Of a DNA stretch of 64,000 nt, positions 17,589-26,951 are shown piece by piece. The notes under the pieces are model-generated. The model was not told the origin of the DNA, did not search any database, and saw nothing but the letters and a program-made list of their open reading frames with translations. Position 1 is the first letter of the stretch, and each line of letters begins with the position of its first letter. The position numbers and the translations under genes were made by a program. Source of the DNA: Frigidibacter sp. SD6-1 (GTDB lineage: Bacteria > Pseudomonadota > Alphaproteobacteria > Rhodobacterales > Rhodobacteraceae); NCBI RefSeq assembly GCF_030143255.1, contig NZ_JARJNR010000001.1, positions 620,001 to 684,000 of the forward strand, read 5' to 3'.

Positions 17589-18776
17589 CTAGTCTTTCAG
17601 GCTTTCCTCACGCAGGCCGTCGGCGAGAAGATTGAGGCCGAGGACGAGGCTCATCAGCGCGATGGCGGGTACGAGCGCGGGCCAGGGCGCGATGGTGAGG
17701 AGCTTGCGGCCGGCGTTGATGGTCGAGCCCCAGTCGGGGCTTTCGGGGCTGAGGCCAAGGCCGAAGAAGCCGAGCGTGCCGAGGAGGATCGTAGTGTAAC
17801 CGATCCGGAGGCAGAAATCCACGATGAGCGGCCCGCGCGCATTGGGGAGGATTTCCCACAGCATGATGTACCAGGGCCGTTCGCCCCGCGTCTGGGCGGC
17901 GGAGACATAATCGCGCGTCTTGATGTCGAGGACGATGCCCCGGACGATGCGGAAGACGGTGGGCGCGTTGACGAAGACGACCGAGACGAAGACGATCAGG
18001 ATGTTCGCCGGCACATGGATGATGTCGAGCGCTTGCGGCAGGACCGCGATCTTTGTTCCGGCTTCGCTGACGAGGCTGAGATAGGCCCAGCCGCCGATCA
18101 CCAGCACGACCGCGATCACGATGTTGCGGAAGCCCGGCGTCACGTAATAGCGCGAGTTGATCAGCAGAACGAGGAACAGGAGCGGCAGGATGAACAACAC
18201 GACCGCGATATATTGCGGCAGGCCGGTCTCGACTATCTCGGGCGTCACGAGAAGGTAGAAGAGCAGAATGACCGGGAAGGCGAGGACGAGGTTTGCCAGG
18301 AACGAAAGCCCGGTGTCGAAGACGCCGCCGTAGTAGCCCGCAGGCAGGCCGAGTGTTACGCCCACCATGAAAGCGAACATGGTGGCCAAGGGCGCGATCT
18401 GGATGACGATGCGGCTGCCCGCGACCATGCGCGAGAAGACATCGCGCCCGAGGTTGTCGCCGCCGAAGAGATAGTGACCCGATCCGTCGGGGATCGGCGT
18501 ACCTGGCAACACGTTCTTCATCTGGCTGATCTGGCTGAGGACGTCGCGGGTTTCGATCAGCGGCGCGAAGAGCGCGGTGAAGACCCAGAACATCACGAAG
18601 CCGAAGCCGATCATGCCGACGGTCGAATCGAAGAGCTTTCCGTAAAGGCCGAGGCGGCGCTTGAAGACGATCGACAGCGCGAAGGTTGCGACGAGCGCGA
18701 TCCAGACCGGCAGGAAGAGGCGAAGGACGGAGGCGAGGATGGCGCCCCAGGCAAGCGGTTCCATGGCACTTTCCAT
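17589..18776 (-). CDS. Peptide-type ABC transporter permease, DppC/OppC like
   Basis: Inner-membrane permease, 395 aa, longer than the usual 300-aa DppC because of extra membrane segments in the middle (about residues 180-240: VIVLFYLLVTPEI..., VVLFILPLLFLVLL, IVIAVVLVIGGW). The N-terminal helices, the periplasmic loop and the C-terminal BPD_transp_1 core with the loop TRDYVSAAQTRGERPWYIM are present. The ATG at 18776 follows the DppB-like stop by one base, and a second ATG lies four codons on. Together with DppB it should form the translocation pore. Confidence 0.9.
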   Translation of the reverse strand: MESAMEPLAWGAILASVLRLFLPVWIALVATFALSIVFKRRLGLYGKLFDSTVGMIGFGFVMFWVFTALFAPLIETRDVLSQISQMKNVLPGTPIPDGSGHYLFGGDNLGRDVFSRMVAGSRIVIQIAPLATMFAFMVGVTLGLPAGYYGGVFDTGLSFLANLVLAFPVILLFYLLVTPEIVETGLPQYIAVVLFILPLLFLVLLINSRYYVTPGFRNIVIAVVLVIGGWAYLSLVSEAGTKIAVLPQALDIIHVPANILIVFVSVVFVNAPTVFRIVRGIVLDIKTRDYVSAAQTRGERPWYIMLWEILPNARGPLIVDFCLRIGYTTILLGTLGFFGLGLSPESPDWGSTINAGRKLLTIAPWPALVPAIALMSLVLGLNLLADGLREESLKD

Positions 18777-18777
18777 C

Positions 18778-19824
18778 TCAGCTGATCCTGATGCGGGGAT
18801 TTAGGAAGACATAGCCGATGTCGGAAATCAGCTGGGTGACGAGAACGACGAGGACGGCGACGACCGAGCAGCCGAGGAGGAGCTGGATGTCGTTGTTCCC
18901 GGCGGCTGACACGAGCGTCCAGCCGAAGCCCTTGTAGTTGAACAAGGTCTCGACGATGACGACGCCGTTCAGAAGCCAGGGGAATTGCAGCATGATCACC
19001 GTGAAGGGCGCGATCAGCGCGTTCCTAAGCGCGTGCTTCATCACGACATTGGCAAAGCTCACGCCCTTCAGGCGCGCGGTGCGGATATATTGCGCGGTCA
19101 TCACCTCGGTCATCGAGGCGCGGGTCATGCGGGCGATATAGCCGGTGCCGTAAAGGACGATGGTCGCGACGGGCAGGGCGAAGTTTTCGAACGTGATCCC
19201 GTCCATCGCGCTGTTGGCGGTGCCCTTGAACCATTGGAGCCCCACGAGCTTGGACGCAAAGACGACGATCAGGATCACGCCCGAGACATATTCCGGCGTC
19301 GCGGTCGAGGCGATCGAGAAGGTCGAGAGCGAGCGGTCGAGCTTCGAGCCTTCGCGCATGCCCGCCAGAACACCGATCAGGAGCGAGAGCGGCACCATCG
19401 TGACCATGACCCAGAACATCAGAATGCCGGTCAGGGAGAGCCGCGTCGCGAGGATTTTGGACACATCGCTCTTGAACACGGTCGACTGGCCCCAGTCGCC
19501 CTGAAGGATTCCGCAATAGGTCCGGGTGGTCGCGGGATCTTCGCCCTTGCGGATGCAGCGGCCGGTGACGGTGCCCGCGTCGTCGGTGCGCGTCCAGCCC
19601 GGCATCACGCCCAGCCACTCACCGTAGCGCTTCAGCAGCGGCTGCGCATGGCCGTTCTTTTCCAGCCAGGAGGCGACCTCCTCGTCCGAGATGCGCGACC
19701 CGGCTTCGGATTTCGCGACCTTTTCGAGGTTCGGCGGCAGGTTGGTCAGGTAGAACACCACGAATGTGACGCACAATGCCGTAAAGATCATCGTCGCAAC
19801 ACGACGGACCAGAAACTTGAGCAT
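18778..19824 (-). CDS. Peptide-type ABC transporter permease, DppB/OppB like
   Basis: Inner-membrane permease, 348 aa, with the DppB-like start MLKFLVRRVATMIFTALCVTFVVF split here as MLKFLVRR followed by a first helix, a periplasmic loop of about 90 residues and a five-helix core. The EAA-type loop YIRTARLKGVSFANVVMKHALRN is visible. The ATG at 19824 has a strong ribosome site (CCGGGGGGGAGTAT). It lies 110 bp after the binding-protein gene, a gap filled by three stem-loops. It is co-oriented with the other importer genes. Confidence 0.92.
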   Translation of the reverse strand: MLKFLVRRVATMIFTALCVTFVVFYLTNLPPNLEKVAKSEAGSRISDEEVASWLEKNGHAQPLLKRYGEWLGVMPGWTRTDDAGTVTGRCIRKGEDPATTRTYCGILQGDWGQSTVFKSDVSKILATRLSLTGILMFWVMVTMVPLSLLIGVLAGMREGSKLDRSLSTFSIASTATPEYVSGVILIVVFASKLVGLQWFKGTANSAMDGITFENFALPVATIVLYGTGYIARMTRASMTEVMTAQYIRTARLKGVSFANVVMKHALRNALIAPFTVIMLQFPWLLNGVVIVETLFNYKGFGWTLVSAAGNNDIQLLLGCSVVAVLVVLVTQLISDIGYVFLNPRIRIS

Positions 19825-19840
19825 ATACTCCCCCCCGGGA

Positions 19841-19924
19841 CGGGCCTGTGTGTCAGGCCCGGTTTCGACCCCGGAGTGTGCGGGGTCTGTTCTTGGTCGT
19901 GGGGCGCGGCGGGAGCCGCGCCCC
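19841..19924 (-). promoter_or_regulatory. Three consecutive stem-loops between binding-protein and permease genes
   Basis: Stems are 19841-19848/19854-19861 (CGGGCCTG), 19867-19872/19882-19887 (GACCCC) and 19901-19910/19915-19924 (GGGGCGCGGC, 10 bp, tetraloop). None has a T-run. Such intercistronic hairpins commonly protect the upstream binding-protein mRNA and lower permease expression; that role here is inferred. Confidence 0.6.
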
Positions 19925-19934
19925 GGATTCGAGC

Positions 19935-21587
19935 TTACGCGGCGTCCATCCACCACTTGTAGTGGTGATGCTCGAAGGTCGCGTGCGCGTCGATGCCATG
20001 GACGGACGGGCGGGCGTGGCGGTAGATCGCACGCCAGAAGGGCTGGATGACCACACCCTCGTCCTGCATGATCTTCTCGATCCGCGCCATGACCTCGCGC
20101 CGCTTGTCGGCGTCGGCGATGCCGAGGGCCTCGTCAAGCGCCGCGTCGAAGTCGGCGTTGGCAAAGGCGGTCTCGTTCCAGGCGACGCCCGACTTGTAGG
20201 CAAGCGCCATGATCTGGACGCCGAGCGGACGCATGTTCCATTCGGTGGCCGAGAACGGATATTTCAGCCAGTCGTTCCAGAAGGTCGAGCCCGGCAGGAT
20301 CGTGCGCTTGATGTTGACGCCCGCGTCGCGGATCTGCGCGGCGACGGCATCGCAGGTCGCCGCCTGCCAGCCATCGTCGAGCGAGATCAGCTCGAACTCG
20401 GTCGCGCCATGGCCCGCTTCCTCGATCATCGCCTTGCCTGCCGCCGGATCGACGACGAGCGGATCGAGCTGGGCATATTCCGGGTGGATCGGGCAGACGT
20501 GGTGGTTTTCCGCCACCTTTCCGAGGTTGTTGTAGCCGAGTTCGAGGACGGTCGCATTGTTGACCATCGTCTGCAGGCCCTTGCGGACCTTCACATCCTT
20601 GTAGATGTCGGACAGCTGGTTGAAACGTACCGCAAGCGTCGCTGCGGTGATCGCCTCGGACTTGGACCAGCCAAGGCTGTCGAAGACCGAAACGAAATCG
20701 CCTTCGGTGCGATGGACCGCATCAATCTCGTCGGCTTCGATCGCGGCCTGATGGGCGGCCGGGTCGGTGCCAAGGTCGATATATTCGATCCGGTCGAGGT
20801 AGGGGCCGCCATAGACCGCCGTGCCCCACCAGGTGTGGTTGGGGTTGCGCGCCAGCACCTGCTTCACGCCGACCTCGTTCGTCTCGGGAAGGTAGGGACC
20901 GGTGCCGATCGGATTGGCGACCGGATCGCCCTGGGCGAGCGAAGAATGATAGACGGCGGCCGGGTAGTCGGCCATGCCGACGATGATGGTGATGTCGGGC
21001 GCGGGCAGAGTCAGCTTCACCGTATGGTCGTCGACCTTGGTGATGGCGCCGTCGGCGGCTTTCTTGGTGTCGGGATTGACCAGGCCGCCCATGCGCGCCG
21101 CCATCGAATTGCCTTCGACATTGGCGTCGCACCAGTCGGTGATCACGCGCACCACATCGTCGGCGGTGAAGGCGTCGCCGTTGTTCCAGGTCACGCCCTG
21201 ACGGACGTTCAGCGTGTATTCGGTCGCGTTGTCGTTGGCGGTCCAGCTTTCGATCAGCATGCCGCGCAGACTGCCGTCATTGTTGTACTCGACCATGTAG
21301 TCGAGCCAGCCACGGCCGAAGTTGGCAAGTTCCGACCAGTCCCAGGTCGGCGGGTATTTGCTTGCCTTGGTGTCCATCTGGAAGCGCAGCGTTCCGCCCA
21401 TGACCGGTTCCTGGGCGCGCGCTTCGGGCGCGGCAAGGCCGAGGAGGCCGTAGGCGGCGACGGCCGACAGGCCGATGCCCGTGGTCTGGGCCAGGAATTC
21501 GCGGCGGCTGATCTTGCCGTCCTGATAGTCGCGGGCAAAAGTTTCGACGGCCGGATGAAGTTTTTCCGGCGCGGTATGTTCGGTCAT
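19935..21587 (-). CDS. Peptide-type ABC transporter substrate-binding protein, Tat exported
   Basis: A 550-aa SBP_bac_5 (DppA/OppA) family protein. The N-terminus carries a long n-region and a twin-arginine motif SRREF at 27-31, then a hydrophobic stretch and an Ala-x-Ala cleavage site near residue 58, so it should fold in the cytoplasm and be exported by Tat. The mature part shows the usual features of the family, for example [18 protein letters not shown]. The ATG at 21587 follows AGGGAGAAAACAG. Substrate is unknown: peptides, opines and sugars are all used by this family. An AraC-family regulator gene lies upstream in the same direction. Confidence 0.92.
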   Translation of the reverse strand: MTEHTAPEKLHPAVETFARDYQDGKISRREFLAQTTGIGLSAVAAYGLLGLAAPEARAQEPVMGGTLRFQMDTKASKYPPTWDWSELANFGRGWLDYMVEYNNDGSLRGMLIESWTANDNATEYTLNVRQGVTWNNGDAFTADDVVRVITDWCDANVEGNSMAARMGGLVNPDTKKAADGAITKVDDHTVKLTLPAPDITIIVGMADYPAAVYHSSLAQGDPVANPIGTGPYLPETNEVGVKQVLARNPNHTWWGTAVYGGPYLDRIEYIDLGTDPAAHQAAIEADEIDAVHRTEGDFVSVFDSLGWSKSEAITAATLAVRFNQLSDIYKDVKVRKGLQTMVNNATVLELGYNNLGKVAENHHVCPIHPEYAQLDPLVVDPAAGKAMIEEAGHGATEFELISLDDGWQAATCDAVAAQIRDAGVNIKRTILPGSTFWNDWLKYPFSATEWNMRPLGVQIMALAYKSGVAWNETAFANADFDAALDEALGIADADKRREVMARIEKIMQDEGVVIQPFWRAIYRHARPSVHGIDAHATFEHHHYKWWMDAA

Positions 21588-21812
21588 CTGTTTTCTCCCT
21601 GTGCGATGGACCAAGTCTGTGCACACGTATGACCCGCGTCTGGCGGCGGGTTCACGCGACGTTAAAGTGATGTTCGCACGCGTATTGCGCACCCTTTTTG
21701 ACGACACGTCAACGTGCAAATGCGACGCTTTGTGTCGCCTTCAGCCGATTTGCCACGCATCGGGCGATTTTTTCCGTCATTGCGGAAATCGGCGTGGGTG
21801 GAGTGGCGCGCC

Positions 21813-22703
21813 TCACGATCCCTTGCGGAAGCCTGAAGGCGTCTTGCCTGTCCGGTGCTGGAAGGCGCGGGTGAAGTAGGCGGGCGAGGTGAAGCCAAGC
21901 GTCTCGGCGATATCGCGGATCGGAACGCGGGTTTCGGTCAGCAACCTGCGCGCCTCGAAGATCAGCCGGTCGTGCAACAGGTCCGAGGCCGGCCGTCCGC
22001 AGGTCTTCTTGCAGACGCGGCTGAGATGGGTGGGCGTGACGCCAAGTTTGCGCGCGAAGTCGGCCACGCCAAGGCCCGAGCGGAAATTGCGTTCCAGAAG
22101 ATCGGAATAGGCGCGGGCGATTCGGCGCGCAGCGTCCGGTTCGCGGGCGGCATCGGCCGAGAGGTCCGCCTGCCGTTCCAGCCAGACCGACAGAAGGCCG
22201 AGGTGATGGCGGGCGGCACGTTCTTTGGCCGGGCGGGTGCTGTCGAGCTCGCGCTGGATATTCTCGATGATTCCGGACAGCTCCGCCTGCGGCCCGACAT
22301 CGCGGATGCGCAGATGCAGCGGGTCTTCGGGCAGGTCGAGCCCGTGATCCTCGCCGAAGAACAGCGCGGTGCCCGAGGACTGGGCGCCCAGTTCAAACCC
22401 GTGCATGACGCCAGCGGGGATGTAGATCGCATTATGGGCGCCGTAGCCGCGGGTGACGCCGCCGATGGTGATCCGGCCCTGGCCGCGCGTGAACCAAAGA
22501 AGCAAGGGTTCGCTGTAAGAGCGCATCGCCTCGACCCGCCAGCGCCCGCCCTGCGCGAGCCGCGCGATCGGCACCAGGCGCAGCGTCGCGGGGGCGGCCC
22601 TGGGAACCTCGGCTACCCGGCGTCTGGCGCGCGGCGCTGGCGCCTGCGCGGCGACCGGGTCGGAGAACTGGGAAAGCGGTGTGGCAGAGAAAAGCTTGGC
22701 CAA
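21813..22703 (-). CDS. AraC-family transcriptional regulator
   Basis: A 296-aa regulator with an N-terminal cupin-like sensor (about 45-150) and a C-terminal double helix-turn-helix (about 195-293; GVADFARKLGVTPTHLSRV and DIAETLGFTSPAYFTRAFQ). The only in-frame start before the sensor is a TTG at 22703, with an in-frame stop eight codons earlier, so the start is TTG or an internal codon. It lies 225 bp upstream of the importer's binding-protein gene and probably controls it; the signal molecule is unknown. Confidence 0.88.
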   Translation of the reverse strand: MAKLFSATPLSQFSDPVAAQAPAPRARRRVAEVPRAAPATLRLVPIARLAQGGRWRVEAMRSYSEPLLLWFTRGQGRITIGGVTRGYGAHNAIYIPAGVMHGFELGAQSSGTALFFGEDHGLDLPEDPLHLRIRDVGPQAELSGIIENIQRELDSTRPAKERAARHHLGLLSVWLERQADLSADAAREPDAARRIARAYSDLLERNFRSGLGVADFARKLGVTPTHLSRVCKKTCGRPASDLLHDRLIFEARRLLTETRVPIRDIAETLGFTSPAYFTRAFQHRTGKTPSGFRKGS

Positions 22704-22851
22704 GGTCGGGTCCGCGTCCTGATTTCACACTCTTGATCATACGGGCCTCCGCATTCTTGGGAGGCACCGGACCTAAATACGGGAAGCCGGGCGTTCGGCC
22801 AAGAAAAATCCGGACGATTCAAGGAGATCGGCGAAGCGATGCCGAAAAGAC

Positions 22852-23739
22852 TCACCCCGCGCGGACCGCTTGCCAGCCCGCCATCCGGCGGCGGAGCCAG
22901 GTGCGCTGCCGCTTGGCATATTGACGGCTTTGGGCCTTGGCGGCAGATATTGCGTCTGCAAGCGGGGTCACCCCCCGCAGGTAGTCGATCAGCTCCGGCG
23001 CGCCGATGGCCTTGGCCCAGAGCGCCGTCGGGTCCCAGACGGGCAGGACGGCCCGGACTTCCTCCAGCGCGCCCTCGGCGATCATCCGCTCGAATCTTGT
23101 GTCGATGCGCTCGGCAAGCCAGTCGCGGTCGCAGTCGAGCCTGAGGAGCGTGGCCGATCCGGGGGGCAGAAGGGCCGGGCCGGTCTCCGCCTGCCAGGCG
23201 GCGAGGCCGCGCCCGGTGGCGCGCAGGACCTCCCAGGCGCGCTGGATGCGGGCGGGGTTCTGCCGGTCGATCCTTCGCGCGGTTTCGGGGTCGAGCTCGG
23301 CCAGCAGCGCCTCGGCGCCTTCGGTCGCCATCCGGCGGTCGGCCTCGGCCCGGACGGGCGCGGGCGTCGGCGCTATGTCGGCCAGCCCCTCGATCAGCGC
23401 GGTCAGATAAAGGCCGGTGCCCCCGACGATCACCGGGGCAGGGTCGGAGGACAGAAGCCCCTCGACCTCGCGCAGCCAGTGGCCGACGGAATAGTCTGCG
23501 CCCGGCTCCAGATGGCCGAACAGCCGGTGCGGCGCCTCCGCCTCCTCTGCCGGGCTGGGGCGGGCGGACAGGAGGCGCCAGCAGGACCAGACCTGAAGCG
23601 CGTCGGCGTTGATGATCGTGCGGCCCTGACGGCGCGCGATGGCGAGCGCCAGCGCCGACTTGCCGCTGGCGGTCGGACCGGCGATGACGACCGGTCTTTC
23701 GGGCGGCAGGTCGCCGGGAATGCCGGACAGGTCATCCAT
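22852..23739 (-). CDS. miaA: tRNA dimethylallyltransferase MiaA
   Basis: Transfers a dimethylallyl group to A37 of tRNAs that read codons starting with U, improving reading accuracy. The 295-aa protein has the P-loop GPTASGKS at 21-28, the motif INADALQVW (family consensus DSxQvY, here with Ala-Leu replacing the usual Met), GGTGLYL and a C-terminal [12 protein letters not shown]. The ATG at 23739 is the sole good start. It is divergent from pyrH over a 159-bp gap and ends 148 bp from the regulator gene. Confidence 0.95.
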   Translation of the reverse strand: MDDLSGIPGDLPPERPVVIAGPTASGKSALALAIARRQGRTIINADALQVWSCWRLLSARPSPAEEAEAPHRLFGHLEPGADYSVGHWLREVEGLLSSDPAPVIVGGTGLYLTALIEGLADIAPTPAPVRAEADRRMATEGAEALLAELDPETARRIDRQNPARIQRAWEVLRATGRGLAAWQAETGPALLPPGSATLLRLDCDRDWLAERIDTRFERMIAEGALEEVRAVLPVWDPTALWAKAIGAPELIDYLRGVTPLADAISAAKAQSRQYAKRQRTWLRRRMAGWQAVRAG

Positions 23740-23898
23740 AATTTGTCCCGCTTGCCCCCATTATACGCAATCTGTCGTGTTCTCGGCCGCGATCTGCCGT
23801 TGAACCTCGTGCCGTTTTCCGTCATTTTGCGCGCCAGTGACAAGGGCCCGGTTCTGGGGCATCGGCGACGGCCCGCAAATCAGATTATGAGAGAGCAT

Positions 23899-24630
23899 AT
23901 GACCGGGGCGACAGAACCCACCGTAACCTACAAACGTGTCCTTCTGAAAATCTCCGGCGAGGCGCTGATGGGCGACCAGGGCTTCGGCCTGCATCCGCCG
24001 ACCGTCCAGCGGATCGCGAATGAAGTGAAATCGGTCCATGATCTCGGCGTCGAGATCTGCATGGTGATCGGCGGCGGCAATATCTTCCGCGGCCTGCAGG
24101 GCTCGGCCCAGGGGATGGAGCGGACGACCGCAGACTATATGGGGATGCTGGCCACGGTGATGAACGCGCTGGCCATGCAGGCGGCGCTCGAAAGCCTCGG
24201 GGTCTTCACCCGCGTGATCTCGGCCATTCCGATGGATCAGGTGTGCGAGCCCTATATCCGCCGCCGTGCCGTGCGCCACCTCGAAAAGAAACGGGTCTGC
24301 ATCTTTGCCGCCGGGACCGGCAATCCCTATTTCACCACCGATACGGCGGCGACATTGCGCGCCAACGAAATGGGCTGCGAGGCGATCTTCAAGGGCACCA
24401 AGGTCGACGGGGTCTATGACAAGGACCCCAAGAAGCACGCCGACGCCAAGCGCTATGACCATGTGACCTATGACGAGGTGCTGCAGAAGCATCTGGGCGT
24501 GATGGATGCTTCGGCGATCGCGCTTGCCCGCGACAACAGCCTGCCGATCGTGGTCTTCTCGCTGGACGAACCGGGCGGCTTCCGCGGCATCCTGTCGGGC
24601 CGGGGCACCTACACGATCGTCAAGGACTGA
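23899..24630 (+). CDS. pyrH: UMP kinase
   Basis: Makes UDP from UMP and ATP; a hexameric amino-acid-kinase-fold enzyme. The 243-aa product shows [13 protein letters not shown] near the start, GGGNIFRG and the nucleotide-binding [12 protein letters not shown]. The ATG at 23899 is preferred since GAGAG lies just ahead; an in-frame ATG at 23887 would add four residues. It opens the conserved run toward lpxB. The usual upstream neighbours rpsB-tsf are not there; miaA is. Confidence 0.96.
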   Translation: MTGATEPTVTYKRVLLKISGEALMGDQGFGLHPPTVQRIANEVKSVHDLGVEICMVIGGGNIFRGLQGSAQGMERTTADYMGMLATVMNALAMQAALESLGVFTRVISAIPMDQVCEPYIRRRAVRHLEKKRVCIFAAGTGNPYFTTDTAATLRANEMGCEAIFKGTKVDGVYDKDPKKHADAKRYDHVTYDEVLQKHLGVMDASAIALARDNSLPIVVFSLDEPGGFRGILSGRGTYTIVKD

Positions 24631-24655
24631 CGCGGCGATCTGCGCCGCAGGCGGG

Positions 24656-24718
24656 CCTCCTCGTCGGCCTGCGGCCGCTCGTCGGGCCGCCCGACGAGAA
24701 GCGAAGCGCCCGAGGAGG
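24656..24718. repeat. Nested stem-loop between pyrH and frr
   Basis: An outer pair CCTCCTCG (24656-24663) with CGAGGAGG (24711-24718) encloses a 9-bp hairpin CTCGTCGGG/CCCGACGAG (24678-24686/24690-24698, loop CCG). There is no T-run. It may act as a processing or attenuation site, or be an interspersed repeat. Confidence 0.55.
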
Positions 24719-24800
24719 GGTCCGGTGCAACACGCTCCGGCCCTATACAGAACCGCCCATCTCGCCTATAGAAACCCAAAGACACGACCCGGAAAGACCC

Positions 24801-25364
24801 ATGTCCGACGATATCGAAATTGACATCGACGACCTCGACCGCCGCATGGACGGCGCCATTGCCGCCCTTCGCCACGAGTTCTCGTCGCTGCGCACCGGGC
24901 GGGCCTCGGCCTCGATGGTGGAACCGATCCATGTCGATGCCTATGGCCAGATGACGCCGATCAACCAGCTTGGCACGGTGAACGTGCCGGAACCGCGCAT
25001 GGTCACGATCAATGTCTGGGACAAGGGCATGGTCGGCAAGGTCGAGAAGGCGATCCGCGAAAGCGGCCTTGGCATCAACCCTCAGCTCAACGGCACGATC
25101 ATCATGCTGCCGATCCCCGAGCTGAACGAGGAGCGCCGCCGCGAGCTGACCAAGGTCGCGGCGCAATATGCCGAACATGCGCGCGTCGCGATCCGCAATG
25201 TGCGCCGCGACGGCATGGACCAGATCAAGAAGGCCAAGGGCGCAGGCATGCCCGAGGACGACCAGAAGATGTGGCACGACGAAGTGCAGGAACTGACCGA
25301 CAAGGCCATCGCCACCGTGGACAAGACGCTGGAGGCCAAGCAGGCGGAGATCATGCAGGTCTGA
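24801..25364 (+). CDS. frr: Ribosome recycling factor
   Basis: Splits the post-termination ribosome together with EF-G. The 187-aa length and sequence are typical: [18 protein letters not shown], and the C-terminal helix with [11 protein letters not shown]. The ATG follows GGAAAGACCC. It lies 170 bp after pyrH, a gap holding the nested stem-loop, and precedes uppS by 64 bp. Confidence 0.97.
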   Translation: MSDDIEIDIDDLDRRMDGAIAALRHEFSSLRTGRASASMVEPIHVDAYGQMTPINQLGTVNVPEPRMVTINVWDKGMVGKVEKAIRESGLGINPQLNGTIIMLPIPELNEERRRELTKVAAQYAEHARVAIRNVRRDGMDQIKKAKGAGMPEDDQKMWHDEVQELTDKAIATVDKTLEAKQAEIMQV

Positions 25365-25428
25365 CCCTGTCGGGCGGACCTGGCGGGGCAGACGGGCAAG
25401 GCTGGGCAGAAGGGCACGCGCAGGCGGA

Positions 25429-26157
25429 ATGGCGGCCAAGGACATCACGACGCGCACGGCAAGCCACGTGGCCATCATCATGGATGGCAACGGCCGCTGG
25501 GCCACGAGCCGGGGCTGGCCGCGCCTTGTCGGTCACCGGCGCGGCGCCAACAAGGTGCGCGCCATCGTGCGGGCGGCGCCGGGGCTTGGCATCAAGCATC
25601 TGACCATCTTCGCCTTCTCGACCGAGAACTGGAAACGGTCTACCGAAGAGGTCCTGGGCCTCATGGCGCTTTTCGCCCGCTATATCCGCAACGAGGCGGA
25701 AAAGCTGCGCGAGGCGGGGGTCAGGGTGCGGTTCATCGGTTCGCGCGACCGGCTCGATCCGGTGATCCAGGAGCTGATGGCGGGGATCGAGGCCAAGACG
25801 CGTGACTGCGAGCGGCTGACGCTGACGGTCGCGATCAACTACGGCGGCAGGGACGAGATTGCGCGGGCGGCCAAGAAGCTGGCCGAGGATGTGGCGGCGG
25901 GGCGGCTGAAGCCGGAAGAGGCCGGAGAAGACGCGCTGGCCGCGCGGCTCGATACCGCCGACATGCCCGACCCCGACCTGATCATCCGCACCTCGGGCGA
26001 GACGCGGACCTCGAATTTCCTTCTGTGGCAATCGGCCTATGCCGAGTATGAATTCACGCCGACCCTCTGGCCCGATTTCACGCCAGAGGAACTGGCGGCG
26101 ATCATCGACCGCTTTTCCCGCCGCGAGCGGCGCTTCGGCGGTGTCGTCAGCGCATGA
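25429..26157 (+). CDS. uppS: Undecaprenyl diphosphate synthase (isoprenyl transferase)
   Basis: Builds the C55 lipid carrier for peptidoglycan and polysaccharide synthesis from farnesyl diphosphate and isopentenyl diphosphate. The 242-aa protein has the catalytic Asp19 in MDGNGRWA (18-25), the segment FAFSTENW, and the C-terminal RTSGETRTSNFLLWQ. Its stop overlaps the cdsA start (ATGA), so the two are coupled. Precursors come from the pathway of dxr two genes on. Confidence 0.96.
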   Translation: MAAKDITTRTASHVAIIMDGNGRWATSRGWPRLVGHRRGANKVRAIVRAAPGLGIKHLTIFAFSTENWKRSTEEVLGLMALFARYIRNEAEKLREAGVRVRFIGSRDRLDPVIQELMAGIEAKTRDCERLTLTVAINYGGRDEIARAAKKLAEDVAAGRLKPEEAGEDALAARLDTADMPDPDLIIRTSGETRTSNFLLWQSAYAEYEFTPTLWPDFTPEELAAIIDRFSRRERRFGGVVSA

Positions 26158-26948
26158 GCGAGCCCTCAAAATGGGCTGACCTCAAAGTCCGCGTCCTGTC
26201 GGGCCTGATCGTGTCGGCCGTCGGCCTCGCGGCGGTGGCTGCGGGGGGCTGGCCGCTCGCGCTGCTCGCTATCGCGGCAGCGGGCCTCGGGCTTTGGGAG
26301 CTGGCGCGCCTGACCGCGCCGGACCGGCCGACGCAGGCGCTTCTCGTTGGTCTTCTGGCGGCCCTGTCGATGGCGGTCATCCTTTTCGAACATGGGCCCT
26401 ACTGGCTGGCGACGCTGGCGCTGCCGTCGATCATCGGTCTAGCGGTCCCGCGCAAGGACCGGCTGGTCTATGCGATCTACGGTTTCCTGATCATGCTCGC
26501 GGTCTATGCGTTCGTGGCATTCCGCGAGGGCTACGGGCTTGCCTTCGCGGCCTGGCTGGTGCTGATCGTCATTGCCTCCGACATCCTTGGCTATTTCGGT
26601 GGACGGATGATCGGCGGGCCGAAATTCTGGCCGCGTGTCTCGCCGAAGAAGACCTGGTCGGGGACCGCGGCGGGCTGGTTCGGTGCGGCGCTCGTGGGCC
26701 TCGGTTTCGCGGCCTGGTTCAGCCATCCGCTGGTGCTCGTTCCCTTCTCGGCCCTCACTGCCTTCGCGGCGCAGATGGGCGACATCGCCGAAAGCGCGAT
26801 CAAGCGGCGGGCGGGGGTGAAGGACAGTTCCAACCTCATCCCCGGCCACGGCGGGCTGCTCGACCGGTTCGACGCGCTGATCGGTGCTGCGGTCTTCGTG
26901 CTTGTCTGGGAGCTCGTGCGCCTGCCGGTGCCGGTCTTCGAGGGCTGA
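26154..26948 (+). CDS. cdsA: Phosphatidate cytidylyltransferase
   Basis: Inner-membrane enzyme that makes CDP-diacylglycerol from phosphatidate and CTP, the branch point for phospholipids. The 264-aa protein has about seven hydrophobic segments and the family signature near the C-terminus, SAIKRRAGVKDSSNLIPGHGG (here SxxKRxxgvKDsgxliPGHGG; longest stretch given 20 residues: SAIKRRAGVKDSSNLIPGHG). The ATG overlaps uppS; dxr starts 3 bp after its stop. Confidence 0.95.
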   Translation: MSEPSKWADLKVRVLSGLIVSAVGLAAVAAGGWPLALLAIAAAGLGLWELARLTAPDRPTQALLVGLLAALSMAVILFEHGPYWLATLALPSIIGLAVPRKDRLVYAIYGFLIMLAVYAFVAFREGYGLAFAAWLVLIVIASDILGYFGGRMIGGPKFWPRVSPKKTWSGTAAGWFGAALVGLGFAAWFSHPLVLVPFSALTAFAAQMGDIAESAIKRRAGVKDSSNLIPGHGGLLDRFDALIGAAVFVLVWELVRLPVPVFEG

Positions 26949-26951
26949 GCG

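Noticed and set aside
15786-18785. A 999-codon plus-strand open frame opposite the importer ATPase and permease genes
   Set aside because: It is the antisense shadow of two well-supported minus-strand genes in GC-rich DNA; its translation is Arg/His/Asp-rich and shows no domain.
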